From: Tubulanus polymorphus
Lineage: Eukaryota; Nemertea; Palaeonemertea; Tubulaniformes; Tubulanidae
DNA: 64,000 nt
NCBI RefSeq assembly: GCF_964204645.1
Contig: NC_134031.1
Span: 6,493,001 to 6,557,000 of the forward strand
Reading direction: 5' to 3'
Positions within the stretch are counted from its first letter, which is position 1. The number at the start of each line of letters is the position of its first letter. The translations under genes and the position numbers were made by a program. Of this stretch, positions 46,069-57,776 are shown piece after piece. The notes beneath the pieces were generated by a model that was given only the letters and a program-made list of their open reading frames with translations, did no database searches and was not told the DNA's origin.

Positions 46069-47070
46069 ATGGCTGAAGGAGGCCGTAACACGGGGAACAC
46101 TACTAGTGTAATATGCAAGTTTAAGCTCGAAACATACGAGGAATGGCTGTTTAATGTTTATCTTGCTCTCCCAATCTCAATCGTTGGAATTGTTCTTAAT
46201 TCACTAACGATTTACATTTTGTCATCCTACAATTCAAACGTTCCCACATTCACAATTTTACGGATTCTAGCCTTCGTGGAAAATAACTACCTGATCATTT
46301 CCGTCATAGACCGACCGATTCGATATTTGTACGAGTGGTCGCGATTGGGCGCGGGAATATTTATGAGAAGAGACCGCGAGATCGGATCGTATGTGAGATA
46401 CTTCATGGTAAATCCTACCGTAAAAATGACGAGAAACTGGATAACAGCAATGATAAGTGTCGAACGGGCTGTAGCCATTGTTTTCCCATTTAAATCTAGA
46501 GTTTACATGACGACCCGAGTTTATAAAATTATTTGTACTTTGGTTATCATTGTCTGCGCATTAACGCAATGTACTTGGCGTCTTTACTTCAAGAAACTAA
46601 CGTATAAAACAGTGTTTTGTCCATTCGAGGTTGAAATTGCGTGGGTTCCTGTTATGCGACGTCTTCCGAACGTTAGATATAACTTTCACAATTTAATGCA
46701 TATAGGACTGATCACCTTCTCACCTTTTTCCATAATGGTAATTGCGAATGTTATCATTGTTAGATCACTAATAATAGCAACAGGAAAGAGGAATACAATT
46801 TCAACTAGAGGTTCGTCGTCAGCTGCCATACAACATCAAGCATCAATTTTAGCATTAATGGCGGTCATGTCATATCTAATATTCGAATTCCCTGCGGGAT
46901 TTGTAAAGGGTCTAAAATGGTTGACGCCAAAAAATAAAAGAACCCGACTTGCCGCGTTTGGTCGTCTGTTTACTTCTTCGAATTCGTGTATCAATTTCAT
47001 TTTGTATTGCGTTTCAAGTAAGAAAATGAGGCGACAAGTTCGGGTGAAATTGAGATGCAAAATACTTTAA
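46069..47070 (+). CDS. GPCR 3: class A orphan receptor (single exon, 333 aa)
   Basis: Intronless. ATG at 46,069 sits in context GACCATGG. NTT near the N-terminus can be glycosylated. TM1 reads LPISIVGIVLNSLTIYIL. A long first extracellular loop follows TM2. TM3 ends in MISVERAVAIVFPFKSR, an E/DRY variant plus FPF. TM5 holds FSPFSIMVIANVIIV, TM6 LMAVMSYLIFEFPAGFV and TM7 SNSCINFILYCVSSKKMRRQ, which keeps the N-F-x-x-Y spacing of FMRFamide-type receptors and a basic C-tail. FPFKSR and FEFPAG relate it to GPCR 2. It is divergent from the iGluR-like gene, with about 1 kb between the two start codons. Ligand unknown. Confidence 0.83.
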   Translation: MAEGGRNTGNTTSVICKFKLETYEEWLFNVYLALPISIVGIVLNSLTIYILSSYNSNVPTFTILRILAFVENNYLIISVIDRPIRYLYEWSRLGAGIFMRRDREIGSYVRYFMVNPTVKMTRNWITAMISVERAVAIVFPFKSRVYMTTRVYKIICTLVIIVCALTQCTWRLYFKKLTYKTVFCPFEVEIAWVPVMRRLPNVRYNFHNLMHIGLITFSPFSIMVIANVIIVRSLIIATGKRNTISTRGSSSAAIQHQASILALMAVMSYLIFEFPAGFVKGLKWLTPKNKRTRLAAFGRLFTSSNSCINFILYCVSSKKMRRQVRVKLRCKIL

Positions 47071-47743
47071 GATATTATTTCTAGCAAGCCTAGATCGATA
47101 CACTAGCCAATTTCATCCGGCATGCAAGGGCAGGGGGTTACGCTAAAGTGGTGACATTCTCATGGCTCCCGGATTGTTACGATGCTAAAGTATGGGTATC
47201 CTAAATTATTTAGTACTAAAGAATACAACAAATTGGTAGCTTATAAATGTCACCTCAAAGTGGCCATGCCAAGTGTCCAGCATCTATCGCAATCCTGTGG
47301 AAACCTATCCCACGACTTTTTCGATACTAAGTTGGTCAGGACTTACCGAATGGGTGTCCTATGGTGTGAAGACGCCATCTTTTGATTGCACCTCTAATAA
47401 GGATTTCAAAAAGTTATCTTGAAGTCACCACACAATTGCCTTGTCTCCATCGCATTTCGCGATATTAGATCGGTCGAGATCACTGACATGCCCTGACCAA
47501 TGGAGTTTGAACGCGAGTTCAACGTCGCCGAATTTTCAAAATGTAAACCTGTGTGGAACGAACTTATAGAGTAGGGTTTGATATTCCACCCCGATGTGAC
47601 ACGGCATGAAATGAGGTTTCGTTCTCCGGACGTCACCTACTGCCCTCTGGCGGTAATTAAGTTCAGAGGAAGACATCTAGAGAGAACGTCGAAACTTTCA
47701 ACACTGTAGATAATTTTGGATCATTTAGATAATAGCTTAATTT

Positions 47744-47777
<34 letters not shown>

Positions 47778-49013
47778 CTTGCTAGAATTGCACCGAGCAT
47801 TAGCACTACCTATAAATGGTGGCAACATTCTCGCAATGAGGACTCCGTGCCACCAGCTATCCCACTAGATGGCATGCGAATCTGTGCGACAACCCTTTCA
47901 AAATATATATATATTGTTCATTTTCAATGAACTTTCATCTAGATTTCTAGCCTCCCTCATCATGAAATTAGGCAAACCGTTCGTCTTGATAAACTTAGAT
48001 GATCTTTAGGTTCATTTAAAGGGCAAATTTTACTAATCACCATTAAAAGAATTTGGGAAATTATGGATTGATTCTAATTGAATCTGAGAAGAAATCCGGG
48101 AGTTGTTGTCTGAATGCACACTAGCGAACCTGGTGGATCCTCGATTGCCACCGTCGAACTTAGAGTCCTCATTACCGGTGCTGTTAAAAAGTGCAAGGTG
48201 TTTATTTCGTAATTTCCTACAATATCAAAATCCGGAAGGAGAAAAATTGCGGCTTATAATATGACGTCATTGTGAACTCACCGGGGTCATTGTTGAAGAC
48301 TAAAATCGTCTGGAGAAAAGAGACAATCAATGAGAAGTTAATTCAAATAGTTATACATCTTTTTTAAGTAATATCATAGAACATATTTCGATAATCGTAT
48401 TTGTACATAATATTATTAGTTAGATATAACTAATTAATCATACATATATAAAATCTAATACTTCTTTTTCTTTGTATGACTAAGATATTATCTTAAGCAT
48501 ACGAAAGAAAAAGAATTGAATCAATATCATTATATCATTATTGAATACAAAGGAAGATTATTTGTTACTAAGATATTCACTCATGTCAGATTTTTTGGAT
48601 TTAAAAAAAAAACTCGGAATATGGTATAAATGGCTTGTATGATGAAGATAACATTACTGAAGTGATTATACAGTTGCAAGAACTGTTGCAAGATCCCATA
48701 GTTCTGACTGTGAAAAATTTCTAGTGGTATTCAGCTTTTCATCGTGACATGAATTGAACGGAGCCGTTCAATGAATTTCCCCAAGGTGCTCTAGTAGGTA
48801 CGGGAAACTTCTTAAGTGTGGTCAATGTTTGGTACGCTTAAAACGCATAGTCCTTGAACTGGTTCATCGTGCGATGAACTGTAAACATATCTATACATTC
48901 GATTTCTTGTTTTTTTTTTCAAATCTATTCTTTATTTGTTTATACCTTCAATCCAATCACGAGACGGGTAGAATTTCTGACTGTAGTTCCGATAGATGGC
49001 GAGTGTGTTATTG
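47071..49013. other. Non-coding region with TA tract and a hairpin
   Basis: No gene supported. (TA)n at about 47,744-47,776. At 48,462-48,515 is an imperfect hairpin (see separate entry). Confidence 0.5.
48462..48515. repeat. Imperfect 54-bp hairpin
   Basis: TTCTTTTTCTTTGTATGACT...AAGATA-TT-ATCTTAAGCATACGAAAGAAAAAGAA: the outer 17 bp and inner 8 bp of the stem pair with few mismatches. Its length and bulges would allow a small-RNA precursor, but it could equally be a MITE remnant. There is no other evidence for transcription. Confidence 0.45.
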
Positions 49014-52000
49014 TTATGTGTACGTGAACGTTTTCATGACTCCTCCGGACTCGCAAACAACTAGATTGCCTTCGTTGTCGATGGTGATCGCTCTGGGGTG
49101 ACGTATTCCATCTTTAGGCTTCAGCAGGACCCGTATGAATTCGCCCTCGGTGCTCAATTCGTGTATTCTCGAATTGCTCCAATCGGCTATCAGTATATGC
49201 CCGGTGTGGTCGATCGTTATGCCGCAGGGAAACTCCAACTTCATCGCTTGCGATTTCTGCACGTAAACGCGTCTCTTCTCGAAGTTTTTCGTCAGGAAAT
49301 AGACCTCGTTCTGTACGATATCGGACACGACGATCTCCCCGCTGCGCATGACGGCGATGAAGTGCGGCCAGCAGTTCTCCAGCTGGTATCGAGCCACTAC
49401 CTTGAACGAACTGGCTTTAATACACGGTATGAACACCTTATCGTCGCCGCAAACGACCATAATCTCGTCTCCATAAACGACCAAGCATTTCGGCGTATCT
49501 AACTCAAGTTTACGAATCATCTCACCGTTCACCGAAAATTCTATTATGCAATTTTTCTTGCTATCGGCGACGAGTATGTTACCATTCGGTAGAACAGCCA
49601 CGTCGCACGGACCTTCGAGTCGATTTTCGAAATCGCCGTTGAATTCGTCGACCAACCAGAATTCCGCCTCTTTGTTATCGATCGGAACTCGCTTTTCGAT
49701 GATTTTGATGTTCTTATTTCTGAAATCGGGTACGACGATACGGTTATCGGGCAGTACGGCGCATCCGAGTAGACTGGGTGTTTGGCGGTCGTTTCGGGAT
49801 TTCGTCGATATCGTGGCGACGATACTCGGCCTATCCGAATCCGCAACCTTCAATTCCCCGAGCACGTTATACGTTTGATCGGTCCACGAATCGTCGAGTT
49901 TTCTCTCGCGGAACACGTACCTCATACACCGCGTTCCGTCGTCGTCTCTTGGCGTACGAAACGGTTTAGCGTGTCCGAAACCTTTCAATTCGTTGTTACG
50001 AATGAACGTGTACAGATCGATCGTCCTAGCCGGCGTGCTTCCTTTTTCCAATAATTTCTTGTGCAGCTCTAACATATGTCGCAGCTTATTTTCTTCCCAT
50101 TTCGTCGAGTGGGCGATGATGCCGCCCTTGGTGGCGAAATCTCTTTCCAAAGCGTTGATCTTGTCCATCAGAGCCAGGCGCGATCTTTCGATGATAGAAA
50201 TCAGCGTCGTCGCCCGTAAGTTAACGCATCGCCGTAGATTGTCAACGTGTAACATCTTCTTACCTCGGACGACGTCGTTCGAAGCTTCGATATCTTTATC
50301 TTTAGCCAGCGCCATTTTCGCCTGGGAAAGCGTGTCGTCGATGTATTGATTCATTTCCCTCATACCTCCGTAGACGTCCATCATATCGTGGTCTTTGTGA
50401 TAGCCGACACACAGGTCGCAAATAGGCACCTTGCAACCGTCGTCGTTGCAAAAGTACTTGACGTTTTCGTCTGCGTGGTACGAACAGGACGGCATCTTGT
50501 ACTTTTCGGACTCGGATATCGGGTAGATTCGATGATTGACAGCGTCTCGGCCTCGGGGTACGTGGGTTTCGACGCAGTTTTGGCAAATGTTGATCTTACA
50601 GTCGCTACACCAATACTCGGCATCGCGATGACAAAGCTGACTTCCAAAGTGACTTCCTCCTTGATTTACGGGACCTTGCTTGACTTGACAGAGCGGCGCG
50701 TCAGATTCTAAATGTTTCTGTCAATATAGGAAGGAATAGTACATTAGTTAGCCTGCTTATCGATTTTTCGTACAAAGAATCGACAAAACTAACTTGGAAG
50801 TTTGTTGACGCCTTGAAAAATAACGCATATATTGCTTGATATTGTCGGTTATGAATAGCACAATACAAATCGCATATTATCAAGGATCAATAAAGTTATT
50901 TTGGATTTGAATAATATCGTTAATTGAAATGACCGGCAACCAGTCCAGCTCCGATACATTGACGACGTGGTGCACATGCTCCCAAAGATATTTATCAAAA
51001 AGATAAAATAAGAGTTATGAAATATATTTGATTACGAAATAAACGCCAACATTCTTAATAAGCCTTTTTACAGTTTCCAGGTGCCATATTTTGGGGTACG
51101 CATTGGTGAATCTTTGTCCCTATTATTCCCCGTTTAATTTTCTTATTTCGTTCATATCTCTGAATGGGATTAAGATAGAAAAAAAGTAAAAAGATCAATA
51201 AACTCGGCTGATAATCAACTTTTGACGTGGGAAGTGCACGTGCAATAATTATCAAAAAGATAAAATAAGAGTAATGAAATATATTTGATTGCGAAATAAA
51301 CGCCAAAATTCTCAATTGTAATTGCTATTTTAAAAAGCCAATATTGATGACGACTCACTCAGATTCCCATTAAATAACGCGTACTAGGTATCAATGTGTA
51401 TAAACATTATCTTAACGCTTTTTACGGCGTCCAAAGGGACATACCTGCACCAGTGCATAGTCGAAAAATTCTGGTTCCGGTGAAGGTGGTTCCGGCTCAT
51501 TGATCTGTTCAGCCTCGGCACCGCTTTCGTAAGGGGAGTACTCATCCGCCGAAGTGTCGTCTAACTGATGTTGAGGTGGCCCTAGTAATCGCGTCTCTTG
51601 ACATATTTTGCACCTCGAAGCGATTATCGAGTTGACCGACCTTCTCTTACCTATACACGGGAATAATCGGTATTAATCGCGCATTAAATGAAGCAGTAAA
51701 CGAACTAATATACATATACTCTCCAACCCTCGGCAGGATTCAAACGTTACTGGCCTCGCGGTATATGAACCCCTGTACCCGAATATTCCTAGTGGAAAAA
51801 AATTCACGTTCAAATCTGAAATGGTGAAAGTGTCAAATCTTTCTTTGGACCAAAAAGAAAATATGCTAAAACACGCATCACAAATAGCTTTTAAAAAAAG
51901 AGAAAAAATTACCCAACAAATCATGAGCAAAATCTCATACTCATTCATCTGCATATTGCATTTTATGATTTCAAGTAAGACATAAAAAACTGCAATCTGG

Positions 52001-52366
52001 TAATTAACCGAAGCAACTTCAGTATAGGTGAAAGCATGGGTACCCCAGCGTGGCAACAGGTTTTTTCATGCAATATGGGATCTGATCTATCGATTGATGT
52101 ATGTTGCCATCCATTAACAAAAAATGTCGTAGTATCCCATTTTCAAACCTCCGCCAGGCCGACTATCACGAGAAAAGTACCCTAACAAAATGGCGGCTAG
52201 CGACTGTAAAATGGTTTATTGTATTACCTTTTCGGTATGTTTCTTCGTTCGGGGATTTCACTCCTCCCATCCGTGCGCACTGCGGGCATAGTATGTGCTC
52301 GTTGGCGCATTTTGCGTACGGATGATCGTTTAACATATCTTTTCCGCAACTCATGCATTTCTTCAT
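49014..52366 (-). CDS. TRIM-type protein: divergent RING, two B-boxes, coiled coil, NHL-like propeller (three exons, 682 aa)
   Basis: Exons: 52,228-52,366; 51,445-51,650; 49,014-50,717 (2,049 nt, phases agree). The N-terminus has a RING-like Cys/His set split by an intron: CMSCGKDML, KCANEHILCPQC (residues 4-32), then RCKICQE (about 60). An acidic linker rich in Glu/Pro follows (EPEPPSPEPEFF). B-box 1 begins at CHRDAEYWCSDC (144) and B-box 2 at CSYHADENVKYFC (193) with CDLCVGYHKDHD. A helical region covers about 235-345. The C-terminal part has NHL-type repeats (GPCDVAVLPNGNILVAD, FPCGITIDHTGHILIADWSN, HPRAITIDNEGNLVVCES). TRIM proteins of this plan are usually E3 ubiquitin ligases; the substrate is unknown. 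A likely 5' non-coding exon ends at donor 53,089 and joins an acceptor at 52,379, just before the ATG. Confidence 0.87.
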
Positions 52367-52380
52367 CTTGATTTGTGGCT

Positions 52381-54133
52381 GAATATCGAATAAAAAAAAT
52401 GCTTTTCTTAACGAGTATCTGAATGATATTCTGTTTGATATGATATTGTTTATTGAGTCAAACTTTTATGTAACTTGTATGACAAAGAAAACTTACGTAT
52501 ACATTAGACACTGATATGGCGGTTACATAATAATTTGCATATTTCGTATAATAATCTGAATTAAATTATATTACTAATATTTCACTGATATTCTATGGAC
52601 CCTCAAGGAGCACCTTCCGATGTGAAAATGCTTTAGTTAGTTTTGTTATAGCACCCGAGTTCATAGAAAGTAAATTGATAAATTTGTGCATTGATGGATA
52701 CTCGGCGTAATGCTTTGGGATAAAGTTTCTCCTTCGGAGTCCATACGCAGGACAAGTTAGCATAAAGTGAATTTGGAAGTGTACAATTGTGTAATTTCGA
52801 ATTAAGTTGAATTATTTTTCTCTTTCGGGGTCCGGGAAAGGAAGTTTTTCGCTTTTCTGTCATCATTGCCGATGTATACATAGGGTGACACCACCGAAAT
52901 AAAGAGTTTGCATTTTTATTCAGTTCTCGATCGAATCTAGCATTTCAACTTTGTTTTGAATCATATCGTCCTGGTATGGGCAAATTAACTTTCAAAATGC
53001 ATGAACGAATTGACTATTAACTCAGGTCATCAAATCACGGAATAACCAACACGAAAGCAACTAAGATAGCAAACAGAAAATGACTTACCTTAGGCTTACA
53101 CGGATACTCACGTGAAATGCCCAAAACCTAAACAGCAGTCCCCAGTTCGTAGCTAATGACGATTTCAATTCATTCTTAGTCGTGAGAACCATCGTTATGG
53201 AACGTGGGAACATTGAAGCGCTCTCGTTGTCTTGCGGGTTATAAGAACTCGCTCGTTTTTGTCGAGTTGAAACAGGTTTTCGAAAGCATTGAGTTTTTGA
53301 CTGGGAGCCGCCTTACTCTTGTACTGGCCTCTCGTTATTTTGAATGGTTTATGGATTCGAATTCTGGTGGCGCTAGTGATTTCAATCGAGACTTTAGTGT
53401 TCCCAACATTGATCAACTGTGAGAAATTCACGGAGCGAAGGTTATCGGCACAGATTTACGTCATTCTAAGCGGCGATCAAACCCAATAACGCATCGCTGA
53501 TGTTTCTAAATCCTTGTACATCCCCGGTATTTACTTTTCGTTATGTGTGGGTAAGAAAGAAATCACGTGCGCGGCCTCTATCTATTTCATTCAGAATTCC
53601 GAGCCATTTGTGATAGCTGCGATACGCGAGTGGTGCTTTCTTGATAATTTACTATTACACGCAATGTCGCAATGAGATAACAACACTAGAGCACTTACCA
53701 AATTTGTAAAAAAAAACTGTAAAAAACAACGATCTCTTCTACAAATGTATATGTGTTATAGACATGCGATATCGATTTTCGTTATTCTGATTCGTGAATT
53801 TGCGACTGGAACTGCTTGGCGTATCAAAAAATGATCATCTCCCATTCCACAGCATGCACGTTGAAGATGCTTTGGACGATGAATTTTCGAATGATATAAA
53901 AAATCAAGATTTTGTCTATCTTTGCTGCTTCGGGATAGATTAAAAACAAATTGAAGTGGCAGTTCAGCGATGTGCTAAATGATTTTTTAGAAATATGGAT
54001 CTTCGTATTATAATGTAACGGAAGATTACACGACATAGCACTGTCAGAGCGTCCGAACCAGCCATCATAAATTGAATAACTGTGATTAAAATAGTCAGAA
54101 ATTAAGATTAAAATCTTATTTATTGTAGATATA
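52381..54133. other. 5' region of the TRIM gene and spacer; no further gene supported
   Basis: A good splice donor (AAG|GTAAGTC, 53,083-53,089, minus strand) probably closes a leader exon of the TRIM gene. Overlapping open frames on both strands at about 53,195-53,430 have no recognisable domain, and neither is supported. Confidence 0.45.
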
Positions 54134-54325
54134 TTATGGCCACCAGGGACATACAGGAGGACAGATTTTCAGTCCACCGTGGACAATGCGATGACCTTGG
54201 CGAGTACGCACTTTCCTCCTAACAAGATCAGTTTCTTCATCATGGACAGAATCATCGTCAGTCTCTTCAGCCCGAACTCCAATTAGCAACACGGCAACAA
54301 GAACCAAACACCAGAAAATCTTCAT
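54134..54325 (-). CDS. Small secreted peptide precursor 1 (63 aa)
   Basis: The minus-strand ATG at 54,325 opens a typical signal peptide (MKIFWCLVLVAVLLIGVRA). An acidic pro-segment (EETDDDSVHDEETDLV) is followed by a dibasic RRK site. The predicted mature part is basic and ends with Gly-Gly, two Cys spaced C-P-P-V-C and a Trp-Trp-Pro tail. Layout (signal, acidic pro-region, dibasic site, short basic Cys-containing peptide) is that of secreted antimicrobial, venom-like or neuro-peptides; the family is not recognised. The sequence just before the ATG looks like a splice acceptor (CTCAAATAG), so a leader exon is likely. AATAAAT follows the stop. A tandem paralogue lies 384 bp upstream in the gene's sense. 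Confidence 0.7.
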   Translation of the reverse strand: MKIFWCLVLVAVLLIGVRAEETDDDSVHDEETDLVRRKVRTRQGHRIVHGGLKICPPVCPWWP

Positions 54326-54708
54326 CGCGCCACCTATTTGAGAATATCGTAGAAATAAATCATACAATTCCAATAACGAATATAGGCGTATAGTCTTGCT
54401 CGTAGTTTTGGCTCTCGGACCGGGGCTTGTGCCGGGCCGCCTCGGCATGTGTTAACAATGAAGATATCACAACGGTGAAACCGATTTATTCAGATTAATT
54501 CAAACGGAGAAATTTTTACTATGAAATAGAGATAATCGAATTTAGTCGAATAGAAAACCCTCTTCAATCCGTGTCAGTTGTAGCAGAAAAAAAGGTTCCG
54601 CGTTGGAAGTTTACGCGTTATCGAAGCGTTGTGGTTCCAGTGAAAAAAAAAATTGAGATCAAAAATTGTGAATGTTCCATGTAGATTTATTTATCATGGG
54701 TTTAGCAG

Positions 54709-54876
54709 TTAGGAGGACAGTGGCTTGTAGAAGGTCGTGCATGGCCAGGAACGGTTGATCCACGGTGGTCGAGGCCATGACTTTGGCCAGCAGTAATCAG
54801 TTACTTCATCATCAGTCTCTTTAGCGCAAACTACAAACAACACGGCAACAAAAACTACACACCAGAAAAGCTTCAT
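54709..54876 (-). CDS. Small secreted peptide precursor 2, tandem paralogue (55 aa)
   Basis: The signal peptide MKLFWCVVFVAVLFVVCA matches peptide 1, as does the DNA before the start (AAATAGGTGGYGCGATGAAG in both, Y = C or T). The acidic pro-part is shorter (KETDDEVTD) with no dibasic site. The remainder is very rich in Trp and Pro (CWPKSWPRPPWINRSWPC) and has two Cys 17 residues apart, unlike peptide 1. An AATAAAT polyadenylation motif follows. The upstream DNA of the two genes is also alike (TAGTTTTGGCTCTCGGACCG in both, plus strand). The whole unit was therefore duplicated, while the mature peptides diverged far more than the signal peptides. Confidence 0.65.
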   Translation of the reverse strand: MKLFWCVVFVAVLFVVCAKETDDEVTDYCWPKSWPRPPWINRSWPCTTFYKPLSS

Positions 54877-54879
54877 CGC

Positions 54880-57509
54880 ACCACCTATTTGGGAATATCG
54901 TAGAAAATATTGTATACAGCTCCCATAACGATTAGGCGTATAGTGTTGTTACTCGTAGTTTTGGCTCTCGGACCGGCGTGTATTAACAACGACGATATTA
55001 CAACGGCGAAACCGATTTTGATAAATTTTTAATGAATAGTTTTTCACTATGAACTCATGAAATCTTTTCTAACTATTAGTCGAATAAAAAAACCCTCTTA
55101 AATCCGTGACAGTGTGTAGAAGAGAAAAGCCCCGCACTGGAATTTTACGAAACTGTGATCACGTAGATCGCGTAATCGAAACGTTGTGGTTTCAGGTACA
55201 AACTCTTGGAGATTTTATCACGTTGATTCCAGTGTGCGACTTTCACTTGTGTAAACAACTACGAAAGATTATTTTACCTGTTATGCTGTTTCTTTAAGTT
55301 TCACGTGTGAAGCTGTTGTATGTGGCGTCTTTCTAACAGACAGCCATATTTATACAGTTACTTGATAATCATTACCAATTTGGTCATATATCAAACTTGC
55401 AATATTTTCTCTATGTAATCCCAGTTTTAATGGAAGTAAGAGCAATATCGTATGGGTATATTAAACATTTTATTGGAAGATAAAGACAATATATCCTTTG
55501 GAGTAAATAATTCGGATAAATTTGTAATTGAAGTAGTTAATCCCCCAGCAGAGTCCGCGTTATTTGATGCATGTTATTAAAACTGTAAATCAGTGGGACC
55601 TCGTTACATCGGACTTCAGTGCACTAGAAGATATGTTCTTAATAACCGATAGTTTGTCATATCCAGTGTGAAAATATCAAAAGTGTCCTTTTTGAGACGA
55701 AATAATTCTAAGCTGACAAATGCACGAATATAGCGAGGTCTACTGCAGGCCCCGGTCGAGGGTACTGCATTTCCGTTGGACACGAGCCTTAAAGTCGACC
55801 TCTTCGTGAAGTAGTTACTTTGCAACCGGGCTACAAACTCTGGACTAGAACTTAAGACTGTGAGTACAGTCCTTGAACTTCAGCCTGAAATCATTCTCGT
55901 TTGTAACTTTTTTGACGCAGTAAAAACCATTAGAATAATGTTTATAAACATTGCATTCATAAACACTACTATGCGTTATCAAAGGGATTCTGTGTGTGTT
56001 GATGTGGACTACGTCACCAATATTGGGGTTTCAAAATAACAATTACAATTTGATAGTGAATTTTTGCCTTTATTTTGTAATAGGTATATATCATAACTCC
56101 CATTTTACATTCGATGTGTTTGATACTTGATATATTTGACGATGTGTACTACGTCATCGATATATAAGGGCTAGACTGGTTGCCGGTCTATTCAATTCCA
56201 TTATCTATACATTCAAATTCAAAATAACTTTATTGAACATTGATATTATATGATTTTACATTATATCATCGTCGACAATGTGTTGTTTTTCTAGGTGCCA
56301 ATAGACTTTCAAGTTAGTTTTCTTGTTTTTTCAGTATTCAATCCAGTCTCAACAGTTTCGAAATCCGTGTTAAGGCACCGCTGGGTATAAGGTTTCGAGC
56401 GCGTTCTGAACGATAAGACTAACAACGAAATATATCTAATTCAATAAGAACCCAAAATCTGAGATGACAGAAGAAAATCTACTCCGTCTGCGCGTACGTA
56501 GGTCGATAGCGCGTAATTCACTGAGAAACCGCTAATAAAGATGCACTATAGATTGTTATTACGTTTTGTTGAGGTTAATACGGTTATAGCTAATCAAAGC
56601 CTATTCGACAATCCATTCAGAATTTTCCTGCTGTGTGATTGACTACCGGGAGACTATTCTAGTTCCTCGCGTAACCGTCTCATATACCGCCAAACAAGCA
56701 AACCACGATTTTTCATTTCCTTTCGTCGCTCGTAAAACGAAAGTTAATAATTCGTCGCCGTGGAATCGATTCCCGTTTCTGAGGTATCCATTTTTTGCGA
56801 TACACGTCGCGGGGTGTGAAGTGATGTCCAGTTATTACGCAATGTACAGGTCAACCCATATTGCATAAATGAGTGTTAGTTGATTATCTTTTTTGGAATT
56901 GTTTAGTTGCTAAATCTGTATAATCAATTCAATTCAATTTAACATTTCATGTCGCCATTCAACATTTTCCAATTCAATCCAATATGGGATTTCTGCAACT
57001 TAGCAGAAAACCCTATTGTTATTATCGTGATTATTATTTCCCTACCCCTGTCCTGCCAGCGAGCGTTCATATATCTTATCACATTTCGATAACTAATAGC
57101 TTCTAAGCGCAATTTTAAATTCGGGTGGAAATAAAACAGACTTGGACCAGTAGATTCTATGTATGTACTGTCCACCCTATTCTAAAGTTATTTTTTACTA
57201 AAACACCGTCCAGAAATGAAGTACTGTTGTGGTGGGTACGTATATCATTACTGTACAATATTTTGCGCGCAGATCGTTTATTTGTGACGTCATTTGATTA
57301 CCTAAGAAAGAGGATGGCCCTGGTGCAATATGATATCAGGTTGGAATCCCGAGACGAATATTTTTTTTCCAATTCTCATAATTCTCGTCCTTTCATAATT
57401 CGATTGTGAAGGCTTCAGAAAAACCCGTTATCGCTGCTTTACTGCTATATCTAATTTATCTTTTTCATTTAATTCTATTGCTTCCATCATTCGAATTTTT
57501 TTCTATGTA
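54880..57509. other. Non-coding; peptide upstream repeats and a MITE
   Basis: 54,880-55,100 repeats the upstream DNA of peptide 1. At 55,591-55,745 is a MITE. At about 56,985-57,040 is one diverged unit of the 51-bp hairpin repeat (GGATTTCTGCAACTTAGCAGAAAACCCTATT type, then TTATCGTGATTATTATT). No gene seen. Confidence 0.5.
55591..55745. mobile_element. Short MITE, mariner-type ends
   Basis: Left end CAGTGGGACCTCGTTACATC; right end, reverse complemented, CAGTAGACCTCGCTATATTC. The ends resemble the MITE at 33,146-33,387. Confidence 0.65.
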
Positions 57510-57776
57510 TCAACCACTTCCATCAAGGGATTTTCGTAATTCTGTGACCAAAAATGTGCTCATCAGCAGCATAACCGGTATTCTATCCACTGTCCATGAA
57601 AGGAACATGTTCGATTCACCGATGCAGACTAATTTCTTGCTGTCATCTAGCTTTGTACATATACATCTCCGCGAACCATAAACTTTCATCTGACTAATTT
57701 CTACCGGATCTCGGACAAATTGACCATCAATGCCAGTGCAGTCCGCTACTGTATAACAAGCTAATGATATATACAT
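57510..57776 (-). CDS. Possible exon of a small cysteine-containing secreted protein
   Basis: After a plausible splice acceptor (ATCATTAG at about 57,762), the minus strand reads CYTVADCTGIDGQFVRDP, then SRRCICTKLDDSKKLVC, ending in SLDGSG and a TGA. Five Cys and charged spacing look like a secreted module. Just upstream, 57,912-57,850 encodes a signal-peptide-like MYWCCSLLVCMIITPILA. No splice pairing between the two keeps the frame, so they may not belong together. Not recognised; could be a chance frame. Confidence 0.3.
   Translation of the reverse strand: MYISLACYTVADCTGIDGQFVRDPVEISQMKVYGSRRCICTKLDDSKKLVCIGESNMFLSWTVDRIPVMLLMSTFLVTELRKSLDGSG

Noticed and set aside
49544-50711. Several overlapping open frames of 60-121 codons on both strands within the TRIM gene
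   Set aside because: Shadows of the GC-richer TRIM exon; the NHL and B-box reading is the only one with conserved domains.
53195-53431. Opposed open frames of 72-78 codons upstream of the TRIM gene
   Set aside because: Nearly the same interval is open on both strands and neither has a signal peptide, domain or splice support; probably chance or TRIM leader sequence.
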